This document shows, piece by piece, positions 55,998 to 64,000 of a DNA stretch of 64,000 nt. Both the position numbers and the translations under genes were made by a program. Origin of the DNA: Methylicorpusculum oleiharenae (lineage in GTDB: Bacteria > Pseudomonadota > Gammaproteobacteria > Methylococcales > Methylomonadaceae); contig NZ_WUTY02000001.1 in the NCBI RefSeq assembly GCF_009828925.2, forward strand, positions 496,001 through 560,000. The letters are read 5' to 3'. Every line of letters starts with the position of its first letter. The first letter of the stretch is position 1. The notes under the pieces are model-generated. The model saw only the letters and a program-made list of their open reading frames with translations, did no database searches and was not told the origin of the DNA.

Positions 55998-56062
55998 AAT
56001 TAATTGTTGCCGGAATGGTCAGCAGACTTTAGTATTCGGTACTGTTCGATACAGGAGAATTC

Positions 56063-56254
56063 ATGTCTAAAACTAATATTTTATCCGTCATTAAAAGTGT
56101 CTTAGCCGCTGCAATTGGCGTCCAAACTAATCAAAACAGGAAAAAAGATTTCGAAGAGGGTTCCCTTTCAAGCTACATCATTGCTGGTTTAATATTTACA
56201 GTATTGTTCATATTAGCCCTGAGTTTTTTGGTATCCAAGATTATTGGTAGTTAA
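56063..56254 (+). CDS. DUF2970 small membrane protein
   Basis: Protein of 63 residues: a soluble N-terminus with SVLAAAIGVQTNQNRKKDFEEG, then one membrane helix (IIAGLIFTVLFILALSFLV). This is the DUF2970 pattern; function unknown. The ATG follows CAGGAGAA. Divergent from metH with 65 bases between. Confidence 0.85.
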   Translation: MSKTNILSVIKSVLAAAIGVQTNQNRKKDFEEGSLSSYIIAGLIFTVLFILALSFLVSKIIGS

Positions 56255-56272
56255 ACAATTTATTGAGAAAGG

Positions 56273-56420
56273 GTAACTACTCACCCGCTTTGAGTTGAGG
56301 GCGTAGGGCTTGATTCAAAGAACCCGTGATTACGTCCCTGTAGCTCTCTGCAACATTCCTGATGCAAAAGCCTTTTCAACCAACCACCTAAACCCAATAA
56401 AATTGGAGGGTGAGCAGATA
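56273..56420. repeat. MITE-like repeat, copy D
   Basis: 148-bp element, ends GTAACTACTCACCC and GGGTGAGCAGATA inverted to each other, same internal orientation as copy B. Begins 18 bases after the DUF2970 stop. Confidence 0.8.
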
Positions 56421-56482
56421 CAAAAAAGGAGTATTCAAAGCACCACAGCTAATCATTTAAATTTATTCCTAGCTTTAAAACA

Positions 56483-56518
56483 GCAAAAAAAACCCAAGTT
56501 AAACTTGGGTTTTTTTTG
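56483..56518. terminator. Bidirectional Rho-independent terminator
   Basis: Hairpin AACCCAAGTT / AACTTGGGTT with an A run before and a T run after. It ends transcription from the left (plus strand) and of the minus-strand gene that stops at 56538. Confidence 0.85.
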
Positions 56519-56537
56519 CTGTGCAGTCTAGTTCATT

Positions 56538-56960
56538 TTATTCAGATGTTTTAAAGCTATTTTTTATTCCAATAAATAATTCTTTCCAGCCACTAAAAAT
56601 GTTAGCCACTGTAAGTGGCGCTTTCAACATCAATTTGGTTTTGACAAGGCCCACACTGATTATGCCTGCCAAAGGAGGTAATACTTCGAAAAGCACTGAC
56701 AATAACATGCCGCCAATACTTTGCGAACCACCTGTTTTCCTGTCTCCAATGCTGGTCAGCTCTCTGTCATAATCCGGATTAATTTCAACACCTTTCATCC
56801 CGTCAATGATCCAGATGTTTAAATTGACAAAAAGAACTTGTACGGCCAAAAACAAAACCGAGCATGCAGCAACCCAAAACAAAACATTGTTTACCTTCGC
56901 CCTACTCGCTGATTGGAAAACCCAGAGGGCAACCAACACCATTATAATTCCACCTATCAT
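56538..56960 (-). CDS. Unrecognised membrane protein
   Basis: Protein of 140 residues from the ATG at 56960 (AAGGT upstream). Hydrophobic segments at about 3-16, 28-48 and 86-106; a soluble loop between contains DYDRELTSIGDRKTGG. No known domain. The gene upstream (minus strand) starts 26 bases before it, so they form a two-gene unit. Confidence 0.55.
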   Translation of the reverse strand: MIGGIIMVLVALWVFQSASRAKVNNVLFWVAACSVLFLAVQVLFVNLNIWIIDGMKGVEINPDYDRELTSIGDRKTGGSQSIGGMLLSVLFEVLPPLAGIISVGLVKTKLMLKAPLTVANIFSGWKELFIGIKNSFKTSE

Positions 56961-56986
56961 TGTTATACCTTCTTGAAATTTAATTA

Positions 56987-57382
56987 TTATATTTTTGTTA
57001 AAAAGAAATAAAGGTAAGTACACTTGATTATCATGTCAGAACCTTCTTTTTCAATAACCTTACATGACTCGTATTTTTCTCTTCCAGGAGTTGACTGCTT
57101 TTTAATCATCCCGGCTTCAACACTGTATTTTAAAGGTATTTCGAACGACTTAGTACGCCCGCCAGTGTCTATGGCCTTTGTTTGAAGGATGCCATCAGTT
57201 CTAAAATTCCACTGAACATTTAATAGTTTTTTTTCTCCATCCAGCTTTGCTGCTTCAGCAGTTACATTCCAGGCGCCAATAATCTCAGATTGATCTTTCA
57301 GCATAACATCTGCATTTGCGGCCAGCGCCACCGTAATTGCAGCCACGCCGTAACTTAATTTATAACATAATTTTTTAATCAT
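56987..57382 (-). CDS. Small exported protein, lipocalin-like style
   Basis: Protein of 131 residues from the ATG at 57382 (GAGG 8 bases upstream). A signal peptide ends near VALAANA. The mature part, with IIGAWNVTAEAAKLDG and LNVQWNFRTDGILQTKA, has the look of small lipocalin-like stress or inhibitor proteins (a beta-structure that starts with G-x-W), but I cannot assign a family. Probably co-transcribed with the membrane protein downstream. Confidence 0.55.
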   Translation of the reverse strand: MIKKLCYKLSYGVAAITVALAANADVMLKDQSEIIGAWNVTAEAAKLDGEKKLLNVQWNFRTDGILQTKAIDTGGRTKSFEIPLKYSVEAGMIKKQSTPGREKYESCKVIEKEGSDMIIKCTYLYFFLTKI

Positions 57383-57590
57383 CAACCAGTCCTCACCATA
57401 CTCTAGTTTACCCACGAGACTGGATTATACCACACGGTATAACGAGACCTAATTTAGTAAAGGATGATTACATTCAAACAGTAACGCCCTTATTTTTTCC
57501 TTGACTTTATTTTTGCCTGAAGTATCATAAATGGCTCATTTGCTATGCAAATAGTACTTTCAATCATTAATAATTACAGGTGGGACACTC

Positions 57591-57722
57591 ATGGGTGCGA
57601 TCTTAGATCTAACTGAAATGTTAAAAGAGCCAGCTGGCATGGTCGGCGCAATCGTTGTTATTGCTGCGGGTTACTTCCTAGTAAAATGGGTATTTGCCGA
57701 ACCTAAAGACGAAGACAAATAA
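57591..57722 (+). CDS. 43-residue single-helix membrane protein
   Basis: Short gene below usual length cut-offs. It encodes MGAILDLTEMLKEP, then a hydrophobic helix AGMVGAIVVIAAGYFLVKWVF (in two parts: AGMVGAIVVIAAGY and FLVKWVF) and an acidic tail AEPKDEDK. The ATG has an AGGTGGG ribosome site, and a very good terminator ends the unit. No family recognised. It stands alone, with an amphipathic start and charged C-terminus, like small subunits of membrane complexes. It precedes the HTTM-DCC gene by 123 bases. Confidence 0.7.
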   Translation: MGAILDLTEMLKEPAGMVGAIVVIAAGYFLVKWVFAEPKDEDK

Positions 57723-57755
57723 AAAAAGTCTTAAAACTGCTCTATATCAAAATCT

Positions 57756-57800
57756 AGGCCGTTGAATAAGATCTGATCTTATCACGGCCTTATTTTTTTT
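57756..57800 (+). terminator. Strong Rho-independent terminator
   Basis: AGGCCGT / ACGGCCT arms, an inner ATAAGATC / GATCTTAT stem, and then TATTTTTTTT. It closes the 43-residue gene. Confidence 0.88.
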
Positions 57801-57845
57801 CATCACCTTATACTTTATACTTTATACATTTGCTTCTAGCTTTCA

Positions 57846-59741
57846 ATGTATAAATATATTAGAAATCAAGTCACTCGCCTATATAATCAAAAATCCCCTG
57901 CAATTGGTATTGGCATTTACCGTTCGTTATACGGCTTTGTTACGCTACAAGAAATAATATTCCTACTTTACTTTGATCACTTAATATTTGACCCTATACC
58001 GTATATAGACGTCGAATATCCAATGATTCCTTTCTTTCTTTGTCTTTGGGCAATATCTTCTTTTTTTATCTTCATTGGCTATCAATGCCAAATCTCAATC
58101 ATAGTAAACTATATATTCTGGATTATTTTTGTCCAATTTACGCCTATGCAGCGCGACTTTGATGGTGGATTCGACGCGTTTATGATTTGTGCTGGTTTTT
58201 TTCTTATGTTTTTACCTACTGACAAAGCCTTCAGTATTGATCAACTAAGATCTAAATTAACCCATCCTTTTTTTCATCTGCACAAAAGCGCCATTAATGA
58301 GATTCCTGCGCTTTGTTATTATGTTCCCATTCTTTTTTGCCTTGGCTTTCTTTATTTTGACTCTGCCATTCACAAGCTTTTTGCCGAACATTGGAGAAAC
58401 GGCCTGGGCGCGTGGCTACCCTCAACACAACCTTATTACATCTCTGCCATTGATTTCTCCTGGCTTTTAAATCAGGAATATTTGCAGAAATTTATCGGTT
58501 ATTTAATTTTTGCCTTTCAATTCTCATTTGTCTTTTTATTTTTTAATCGTTATTTACAACCCATTTATTTATTCATTGGCATGGGTTTACATGCTGGTAT
58601 CGCTTTATCTTTAAATATCTATCCCTTTGGGATAGGCATGTTAATTTTTTATACTCTAATGATTCCATTTTCTTGGTGGAATTATCTTAGATTACGCATC
58701 GAATCCAACACACCCAAGTTGACTGTTTTTTATGACAAAAACTGCCCTCTTTGCAATAGGACTGTATTCATACTAAAACATTTTGATATCTTTAATAATT
58801 TATCTTTTTTAAATGCTCAAGATCATGCTCATAATCATCATCAATTATCAGATATACCCATTGACACTTTGCTAACTGATCTTTATGCATTTGACAGTAA
58901 TAATGTATATAAAGGCCTTGATACTTATATCAATATCTTATTTAAAATGCAGTATTTATCACCAATTGGCCTTATACTCAAAACCCCGGGTATTTATCAT
59001 TTTGCTAAAGTCAAATACCGCAATATTGCCGACAATCGCCTACGTAATACTTGTGACATAGAATGCCACATACCAAAACTGATTAATACTTTCAGTTTTT
59101 ACAGCTCTATTTTTGAAGCTCCCGATCCATTAACTCAAAAAAATAAACTTTCAAAATTAACCAAAGCGCTAATTTTAATAGCAATCCTTCAACTTAACAG
59201 CACTATTCATTATGGGCTTCTATACAGGCTCAATATTGATCTAAAAAACTCCGCTTTAGGCCTAACCTTCCATCAAGCCAGTAATTCACTGCTAATGCTT
59301 TCTCAGACCTTCCTTGGCATAATTCCGCACGCTCTTTATCTCCATGATCACTTTGCCGGATACAGTCAGATAATTGCGATCACCTATCTTGACAATAACG
59401 GCAAAGAACAATGGCTGCCCTTCATCAATCAAGAGGGCCGCATCTTAGCTCCTCACTGGGGCAGGGTTCACTCGATGTGGGCAAATATCGCTGTCACTCC
59501 CCATATCGACCATAAACGGTTAAACAAATTTATCATGAAAGTTACTGCTTATTGGGCTCCGAAATTAGGCTTATCTCTGGCAGACTGTACTTTTTACATT
59601 AAAACAAAACCAAACATATCGCCCAACCAGTGGATTTATGACCTCCGAAGAATTAATGCTTCTAATGAATGGTCAACCTCTGGAATTGCCACCTGGAAGG
59701 ACTTTACCTATTCTTCTAAACTTGACTTGAGCAATGACTAG
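57846..59741 (+). CDS. HTTM (gamma-carboxylase-like) and DCC-thioredoxin fusion membrane protein
   Basis: Protein of 631 residues. The first 290 form a multi-helix membrane domain of the HTTM (vitamin K-dependent gamma-carboxylase-like) type, with FTPMQRDFDGGFDAFMI and HKLFAEHWRNGLGAWLP. Then a DCC/DUF393 thiol-oxidoreductase-like domain starts LTVFYDKNCPLCNRTVFILK, with the motif CPLC at about 301-304. The last 230 residues have one more membrane segment and an unrecognised soluble part. DCC proteins and HTTM proteins are often adjacent; here they are fused. The gene is AT-rich compared with most of the window. Function is unknown. Confidence 0.78.
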   Translation: MYKYIRNQVTRLYNQKSPAIGIGIYRSLYGFVTLQEIIFLLYFDHLIFDPIPYIDVEYPMIPFFLCLWAISSFFIFIGYQCQISIIVNYIFWIIFVQFTPMQRDFDGGFDAFMICAGFFLMFLPTDKAFSIDQLRSKLTHPFFHLHKSAINEIPALCYYVPILFCLGFLYFDSAIHKLFAEHWRNGLGAWLPSTQPYYISAIDFSWLLNQEYLQKFIGYLIFAFQFSFVFLFFNRYLQPIYLFIGMGLHAGIALSLNIYPFGIGMLIFYTLMIPFSWWNYLRLRIESNTPKLTVFYDKNCPLCNRTVFILKHFDIFNNLSFLNAQDHAHNHHQLSDIPIDTLLTDLYAFDSNNVYKGLDTYINILFKMQYLSPIGLILKTPGIYHFAKVKYRNIADNRLRNTCDIECHIPKLINTFSFYSSIFEAPDPLTQKNKLSKLTKALILIAILQLNSTIHYGLLYRLNIDLKNSALGLTFHQASNSLLMLSQTFLGIIPHALYLHDHFAGYSQIIAITYLDNNGKEQWLPFINQEGRILAPHWGRVHSMWANIAVTPHIDHKRLNKFIMKVTAYWAPKLGLSLADCTFYIKTKPNISPNQWIYDLRRINASNEWSTSGIATWKDFTYSSKLDLSND

Positions 59742-59862
59742 TCGCTTTTTTTATTTAAAATACAAGTTGCATAGCTTTTTTTCCCGTGATATAAAATAGC
59801 TGTGCTATATGATTAGTACTTTATATAAATAAAATAATTCTATAGAAATTTTGGAGGATAGT

Positions 59863-59979
59863 ATGAAAAAAGTTATATCTCTTTTAGCAATGGCATTAAT
59901 GATTGTTGGTTTGTCTGGCTGCTTAGACGATCCTGATTCATCAAAACAAAAAGTAGAACAATCTACTATTAGCCTATAA
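59863..59979 (+). CDS. Small lipoprotein (38 residues)
   Basis: MKKVISLLAMALMIVGLSGC is a complete lipoprotein signal with cysteine 20; the mature peptide is only 19 residues, Ser/Gln/Asp rich. The start has TTGGAGG 6 bases upstream and a strong terminator follows 8 bases after the stop. Too short for standard gene finders. Such entericidin-like peptides are known, but I cannot assign a family. Confidence 0.7.
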   Translation: MKKVISLLAMALMIVGLSGCLDDPDSSKQKVEQSTISL

Positions 59980-59986
59980 TATATTT

Positions 59987-60023
59987 AAAACCCAACTTGT
60001 TATCTAGCAAGTTGGGTTTTTTA
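59987..60023 (+). terminator. Rho-independent terminator after the small lipoprotein
   Basis: AAAACCCAACTTG / CAAGTTGGGTTTT, 13-base perfect arms, loop of 8, T-rich end. Confidence 0.88.
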
Positions 60024-60726
60024 TTGCATGTATTAAATTAATTTTTATTGTTTCTTCATCTTCCATTTTTTAATCAAATTCCCGCTAAACATTAAGCATT
60101 TATTGCTGATTCTTTAAGAACCCAAACCCTTCACTTATCTATAAGATTTCACTATTTTATATTCTTAATTTAAAGACTTATTCTTCTTTAAAACCCAAAA
60201 CATATCTTAATCAATCTAACAAATCTCTTTTGTATTTAGAAGTTGATTTCTAATGAGTTTTTGATCTTCTATTGGATATCTTTCCTTAAAGTACACCCTT
60301 CCTTTTTACTTCGAATATTAACGAGACATTTGCATACGTAACTATTCATTACCCTCTGACATATTCGACCTGGTAAAGAATATTGATATCCTCCAAATTA
60401 TTAGTCTCTATACTAAAAAAATCATCATTAATTCATGCTATTCAACATCTTCTTTTCGATCTCAACAGAAATTTACAAGGCATCTTGGCTCATTGAATTT
60501 CATTTATAGGACTTTTGAATCTTTATTGTTTTTACGCTTACTAAACCCCCTAACTAATGCCGGCATACCCATAACCGTAGCCATTAACTTTCACTCTTAC
60601 TTACAATTCAAAACTCGTTAGAAACAACACCAATACTTTCAACTCCGGTATTAGTAACAAAACGAACTTACCTTTTTTTCCAAGTATTTCTAAATATACA
60701 TTTATCAATTTTGATTTTTTTTACTC
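60024..60726. other. Gene-free AT-rich, G-poor region
   Basis: About 700 bases with no supported open frame. On the plus strand G is strikingly rare compared with C, over the whole stretch. No repeat, tRNA or known RNA is recognised. Confidence 0.6.
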
Positions 60727-60763
60727 AAAAAAAACCCCTGGTTAAATAATTAACCAGGGGTTT
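60727..60763 (-). terminator. Terminator of the pmoCAB operon
   Basis: On the minus strand: AAACCCCTGGTTAA / TTAACCAGGGG-type arms of 13 bases followed by eight T. Begins 41 bases after the pmoB stop. Confidence 0.9.
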
Positions 60764-60804
60764 AGTTTTCTTAGTTACATTTAACCTTAACTAAGGTCCG
60801 AACA

Positions 60805-62049
60805 TTAAATAAATGTTGGGATTAATGGAGCGTCAACAGTTACTAACTGACGTGTTCCATCTTCATTGAAGAAGAACAACAATCCAGCAAAACGGCTATC
60901 TGGATCGTAAATCAAGTCAGCTAAACGGTAAACTTCCCATGCAGCATCAGATGCAGTAACTTCAACAGTTCTGGTTTCACCTGGAGCTAATGGGCTGTTA
61001 TCGCTAACAGTCAAGCCTTCTTCAGCCAACAAATCATCTGGATAACCAGTTTCATCTTCAAGAACCGCAGGGTCTAAGAATCTAACACCAGCAGTGTTGA
61101 ACTCACCTAAACGAACTGCGTCATCACCGTTGTTGGTGATTTCCAAAGTCATTTGCATTGAACGACCTGGAACACGGTAAGTAGCATCAACAACTTTAAC
61201 AGCAACAGTTGATTGTGGAACTTCCATTGACTTAATACCGCGCAACAAACCTGCTTGTAAAGGAGTTGTTACAGGATACTGTTCGTTTGTAGAACCCATT
61301 GAGAATGCAACCAAACCGATTGTACCAGCGGCAAATGCCATTGCTACTTTTTTATCAGTTGCTGAGATCAATGAATCTGCTTTACCAGCTTCTACAGCGA
61401 TGTGACGTGGAACGAAAATTGGTTTACGTACCCAATATACAACCCAAGCTAAACCTAAGGCATACCAGAAAGCGTGCCAGAAGTAGATATTGCTCAGATT
61501 ATAAGTTTCCAGATCAATAGTTTCGCCAGTCAAAGTAGTGATTGGATTTTTGAAATCACTCATTTTACCAGAGATTGTTACCCATTTACCTGGACCAATG
61601 ATTGGACCACCACCTTCTACGTTTAACATTGTGTGAATGTGCCAATCGCCTGGACGACGTGCTTTCAACAATACTTTAAACTCGTAGGTTTCACCCAGTT
61701 CCAAAGAAACTGAACGAGGAACTAATTGACCACCAATCCAAGAACCTGCACGAATAAATACAGGACCAGGAATACCGATGTTCAAGAATGCGCTTTCTGG
61801 TTTATCAACAGTTTCAGGCCAACCTGTAAACACGAAGAATTTTCCAGAAATTGTCATTGTGTCGTTTACAGTGACTTCTTCTTTTGACCAGTTCAGATCG
61901 TACCAGTGAATAGTACGCATCCGCATAAATGCGGCCTGTGACTTTTCGCCGTGAGCTGAAGCAGTTGGAGTGTAAAACATCGCTGCGGTTACAGTTACCA
62001 GCAGTGCGACAAAGGATAATTTAGCTACCTTGTCTTTAATTATATTCAT
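60805..62049 (-). CDS. pmoB: Particulate methane monooxygenase subunit B
   Basis: 414 residues; periplasmic copper-bearing subunit of pMMO, which oxidises methane to methanol in intracytoplasmic membranes. A signal peptide ends at Ala32, leaving His33 as the mature N-terminus. His33, His48, His137 and His139 (GDWHIH) are at the same numbers as in Methylococcus capsulatus, so the Cu-B and N-terminal copper sites are complete. Two cupredoxin-like domains flank a pair of membrane helices (about 185-205 and 235-255). GAGGAGG precedes the ATG. Third gene of the operon, 95 bases after pmoA. Confidence 0.98.
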   Translation of the reverse strand: MNIIKDKVAKLSFVALLVTVTAAMFYTPTASAHGEKSQAAFMRMRTIHWYDLNWSKEEVTVNDTMTISGKFFVFTGWPETVDKPESAFLNIGIPGPVFIRAGSWIGGQLVPRSVSLELGETYEFKVLLKARRPGDWHIHTMLNVEGGGPIIGPGKWVTISGKMSDFKNPITTLTGETIDLETYNLSNIYFWHAFWYALGLAWVVYWVRKPIFVPRHIAVEAGKADSLISATDKKVAMAFAAGTIGLVAFSMGSTNEQYPVTTPLQAGLLRGIKSMEVPQSTVAVKVVDATYRVPGRSMQMTLEITNNGDDAVRLGEFNTAGVRFLDPAVLEDETGYPDDLLAEEGLTVSDNSPLAPGETRTVEVTASDAAWEVYRLADLIYDPDSRFAGLLFFFNEDGTRQLVTVDAPLIPTFI

Positions 62050-62144
62050 ATATCCTCCTCTATAATAGAGAATCTATAGTTTTTATGAGTATCAAGTATA
62101 TTAATTACTTGTTCTTATGGATTTATCTAAAACAACTTCTGCAA

Positions 62145-62888
62145 TCAAGAAGATTGTACGAAGTCAGTTTTTCCAAACCATTTGCCGAAGAAGTGCCACA
62201 AGAAGTAAATCAAGATGCTCACGAAACCAGAGAAGAACGCAGATACTGGAGCAACGTCTTTACCGAATGTTCTTAAAGTACCTTTTTCAACCATTCTGAT
62301 ATATTCAGGAGTACCAGTTCTAACGTAGTGGTAACCTTGTAAGTCAGCCAGTGTCATCATCATACCGTTGTATTCAACAGGAACGTGTAATGGTGCAATT
62401 ATCGGCCAGTTGCCTGGGTAGAATAATAAACCATAAGCCAAACCGCCTAATACTGCAGTCAACGTCATGCTGTTAGATAACAACAACACGATATCAAGTA
62501 CGATAGCACCAGGCATTAAGTTTGAAGGGAACACGAAGTTTACTGGGAAATAAGTCCATCCCCAGAAGTTGAAGTATCTGTTGATCCACTCACCTAACAA
62601 TAAGCCAAGTATGCAGAAAACAGCACCGAATGGAAGACGATATCTCCACCATAATATAGCTTGAACAGCAGCTGGGAATGTAATTGAAACGATAGGAGCT
62701 ACAGTTACCCACAGACGTCTATCTTTCCAATCGGTCCAGAAATCCCAATCTCCACCAGTCAACATATAGTGAATATGATAACCACCTAAAATTACAAAGA
62801 ATAATGTGAAACAAATTAGCCAATCGAACGTGCGTGATGCTTTTACAGCTTCAGCGCGTGAACGTACAGCTGATTGAGATGCGCTCAT
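62145..62888 (-). CDS. pmoA: Particulate methane monooxygenase subunit A
   Basis: 247-residue membrane subunit, the usual phylogenetic marker for methanotrophs. It contains the well-known blocks GDWDFWTDWKDRRLW, LLLGEWINRYFNFWGWTYFP, NWPIIAPLHVPVEYNG and PEYIRMVEKGTLRTFGK, all of the true PmoA rather than AmoA type. AGGAGGT lies 7 bases before the ATG. The sequence is of type Ia methanotroph style. Confidence 0.98.
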   Translation of the reverse strand: MSASQSAVRSRAEAVKASRTFDWLICFTLFFVILGGYHIHYMLTGGDWDFWTDWKDRRLWVTVAPIVSITFPAAVQAILWWRYRLPFGAVFCILGLLLGEWINRYFNFWGWTYFPVNFVFPSNLMPGAIVLDIVLLLSNSMTLTAVLGGLAYGLLFYPGNWPIIAPLHVPVEYNGMMMTLADLQGYHYVRTGTPEYIRMVEKGTLRTFGKDVAPVSAFFSGFVSILIYFLWHFFGKWFGKTDFVQSS

Positions 62889-62943
62889 TAGCTTACCTCC
62901 TAAAGGATTTAAATTATATTTTTTATTTTATCTCTTAATCTGA

Positions 62944-62971
62944 GCCGCTTTGTATGTTATTACAAAGCGGC
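62944..62971 (-). promoter_or_regulatory. Hairpin in the pmoC-pmoA spacer
   Basis: Perfect 11-base arms, GCCGCTTTGTA / TACAAAGCGGC, with a 6-base loop, 33 bases after the pmoC stop. No T run follows directly, so it is more likely an mRNA processing or stabilising element than a full terminator; partial attenuation is possible. Confidence 0.7.
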
Positions 62972-63003
62972 CAGGAGATAGTTTTACTTTCTTTGACCGG
63001 TTA

Positions 63004-63756
63004 TTATGCCAAGTCTTTTTTCAGAAGCTTTGCAATTGATGCAATTTCTGTATTTACCACACCTAATACACCAAGAGCAGCCCATCCGAAGAATACGAAG
63101 CCGTAGTGTAATGGAGCAACAAACAACTCTTCCATAAACCAGAAAGTGTGACCCCACTCATTCAGACCTACGTTTGGTAAGATCATGAATGGACCAACGA
63201 TAGCTACCATATATTGCATATGGAGACCTTGTTGGTAAGTAGGAAGTCTAGTTTTGGCATATAAGAAGCATGCGCCACCAGTGATGATGTAGATTGGGTA
63301 GCTCAAATAGAACTCGATAATATGACTTGGTGTGAAGTCAGTATCGCGAACGATTGTTTGATGCCATGTTCCATCTTGCTCAGTGAAGTAGCTAGCGCCG
63401 AAATAAATGGCGATACCGTACATAACTAACCAAGTCCAGTGTGTGAAATGTCTTCTTAACTCTTCTCTTGGAGTAATTGACATTACTTTCCGATCACGAG
63501 TTTTCCAGATGTAACCCCACAGGATAGATGCGGTCATTACTTCCAAAACCATTTCGATATAAAGAAAGTTCATCCAATATGTTTCGAACTCTGGAGCAAA
63601 TGAGTCTAAACCAGCTGACCAGCCGTAAACTCCTTCATACCAGCGAACCCAAGCGTAAAACACACAGTAAAGTGCAGCGCCTGCAAACATATTCTTTTTA
63701 TTTAAAAGCGGTGCTTCCGCAGCATCAGCCTTAACTGACTCAGTTGTAGCAGCCAT
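63004..63756 (-). CDS. pmoC: Particulate methane monooxygenase subunit C
   Basis: 250-residue membrane subunit. Metal ligands are complete: Asp128, His132 and His145 (equal to Asp156, His160, His173 of M. capsulatus, offset 28) for the Cu-C site, and Asn199, His203 and His217 (Asn227, His231, His245) for the Cu-D site. Six membrane helices follow a soluble N-terminus. AGGAGGT lies at the ideal distance from the ATG. First gene of the operon. Confidence 0.98.
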   Translation of the reverse strand: MAATTESVKADAAEAPLLNKKNMFAGAALYCVFYAWVRWYEGVYGWSAGLDSFAPEFETYWMNFLYIEMVLEVMTASILWGYIWKTRDRKVMSITPREELRRHFTHWTWLVMYGIAIYFGASYFTEQDGTWHQTIVRDTDFTPSHIIEFYLSYPIYIITGGACFLYAKTRLPTYQQGLHMQYMVAIVGPFMILPNVGLNEWGHTFWFMEELFVAPLHYGFVFFGWAALGVLGVVNTEIASIAKLLKKDLA

Positions 63757-63878
63757 TTCTACCTCCTAAAAATTATTGAATCCCCAACGTTAGCTGGGAG
63801 TTTTTTAACTTATGTCCATATCTTGCTTTGTTAATTTGACTTAATTAAAGCATCTACCAATCCAATTTGGTGCTGAGC

Positions 63879-63906
63879 AGTTTATCAGCTCAACGCACCT
63901 TGTCAA
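63879..63906 (-). promoter_or_regulatory. Sigma-70-like promoter of pmoCAB
   Basis: On the minus strand, TTGACA (63906-63901) and TAAACT (63884-63879) are separated by 16 bases. This would start transcription near 63872 and give a leader of about 115 bases. A short inverted repeat (GCTGA/TCAGC) covers the -10 region. Confidence 0.7.
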
Positions 63907-64000
63907 GACAAAAATCACTTCAATAATTTAATTACTGAGAGCACATTCTTACGGGTGCGATAGAACTCTTCTCCCATATATCGGACTAATTCATTTGTTC

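Noticed and set aside
55998-56062. Cobalamin riboswitch before metH
   Set aside because: Only 65 bases separate metH from the next gene, far too short for that riboswitch, and no B12-box motif is visible.
56310-56531. 73-codon open frame
   Set aside because: It runs through MITE copy D and the terminator, so it is not a gene.

Overview
The window is chromosomal DNA of a gammaproteobacterial (type I, Methylococcales) methanotroph. The strongest evidence is a complete particulate methane monooxygenase operon, pmoCAB, on the minus strand at the right end (63756 to 60805). All copper-ligand residues I could check are conserved: PmoB His33, 48, 137 and 139; PmoC Asp128/His132/His145 and Asn199/His203/His217. 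The PmoA sequence suggests the Methylobacter/Methylovulum/Methyloglobulus neighbourhood, but I cannot settle the genus. The rest is mostly housekeeping and envelope genes in small operons, with moderate GC and many dispersed palindromic repeats.

Left part (1-26 kb): lpxD and a NUDIX hydrolase; an exosortase-system-associated small protein and an OmpA-like lipoprotein; a YbgA/DUF1722 protein. A run of exported proteins follows (DUF1264 lipoprotein, MauG/CcpA-like di-heme peroxidase, cytochrome c with an extra C-terminal domain, alpha carbonic anhydrase, DUF2490 barrel). Next come a histidine kinase with an ethylene-receptor-like membrane domain plus a single-domain response regulator, an overlapping icd / membrane-fusion protein / ABC-ATPase operon that lacks a permease gene, and trpDC. 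A thioredoxin-CcdA-like membrane protein, a QseBC-like two-component system, an FAH-family hydrolase, trpEG, a HEAGH (M41-like) protein without an AAA domain, and msrA complete this part.

Middle part (26-43 kb): a RegB/RegA (PrrBA)-like redox two-component system, a membrane-bound c-heme protein, RseC, GNAT and a small DUF protein. An AAA ATPase gene is split exactly in its Walker B motif by an IS3-family element (33126-34771, 4-bp target duplication tcga). After it lie a stand-alone Nif11-like small protein, the complete AmmeMemoRadiSam trio (two genes minus, one divergent plus), efpL, a glutathione peroxidase, a PilZ protein, a pair of unrecognised membrane/coiled-coil proteins and a membrane protein.

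Right part (43-64 kb): a type IV pilus minor-pilin operon fimT-pilV-pilW-pilX-pilY1 plus a pilE-like pilin (the PilY1 carries a PA14-like insert), a glutaredoxin-like protein, a YqhA-family protein, metH, a DUF2970 protein and two small exported/membrane proteins. A little-studied AT-rich group follows: a 43-residue one-helix membrane protein with its own terminator, an HTTM-DCC fusion protein and a 38-residue lipoprotein. About 0.7 kb of strongly G-poor non-coding DNA then leads to pmoCAB.

Non-coding structure is rich. There is a 130-150 bp MITE-like family with inverted ends (three full copies and one remnant), a pair of REP-like units in opposite orientation, hairpins followed by a shared CAAAGCTT tail, and several convincing Rho-independent terminators. 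I found no tRNA, rRNA or CRISPR array.
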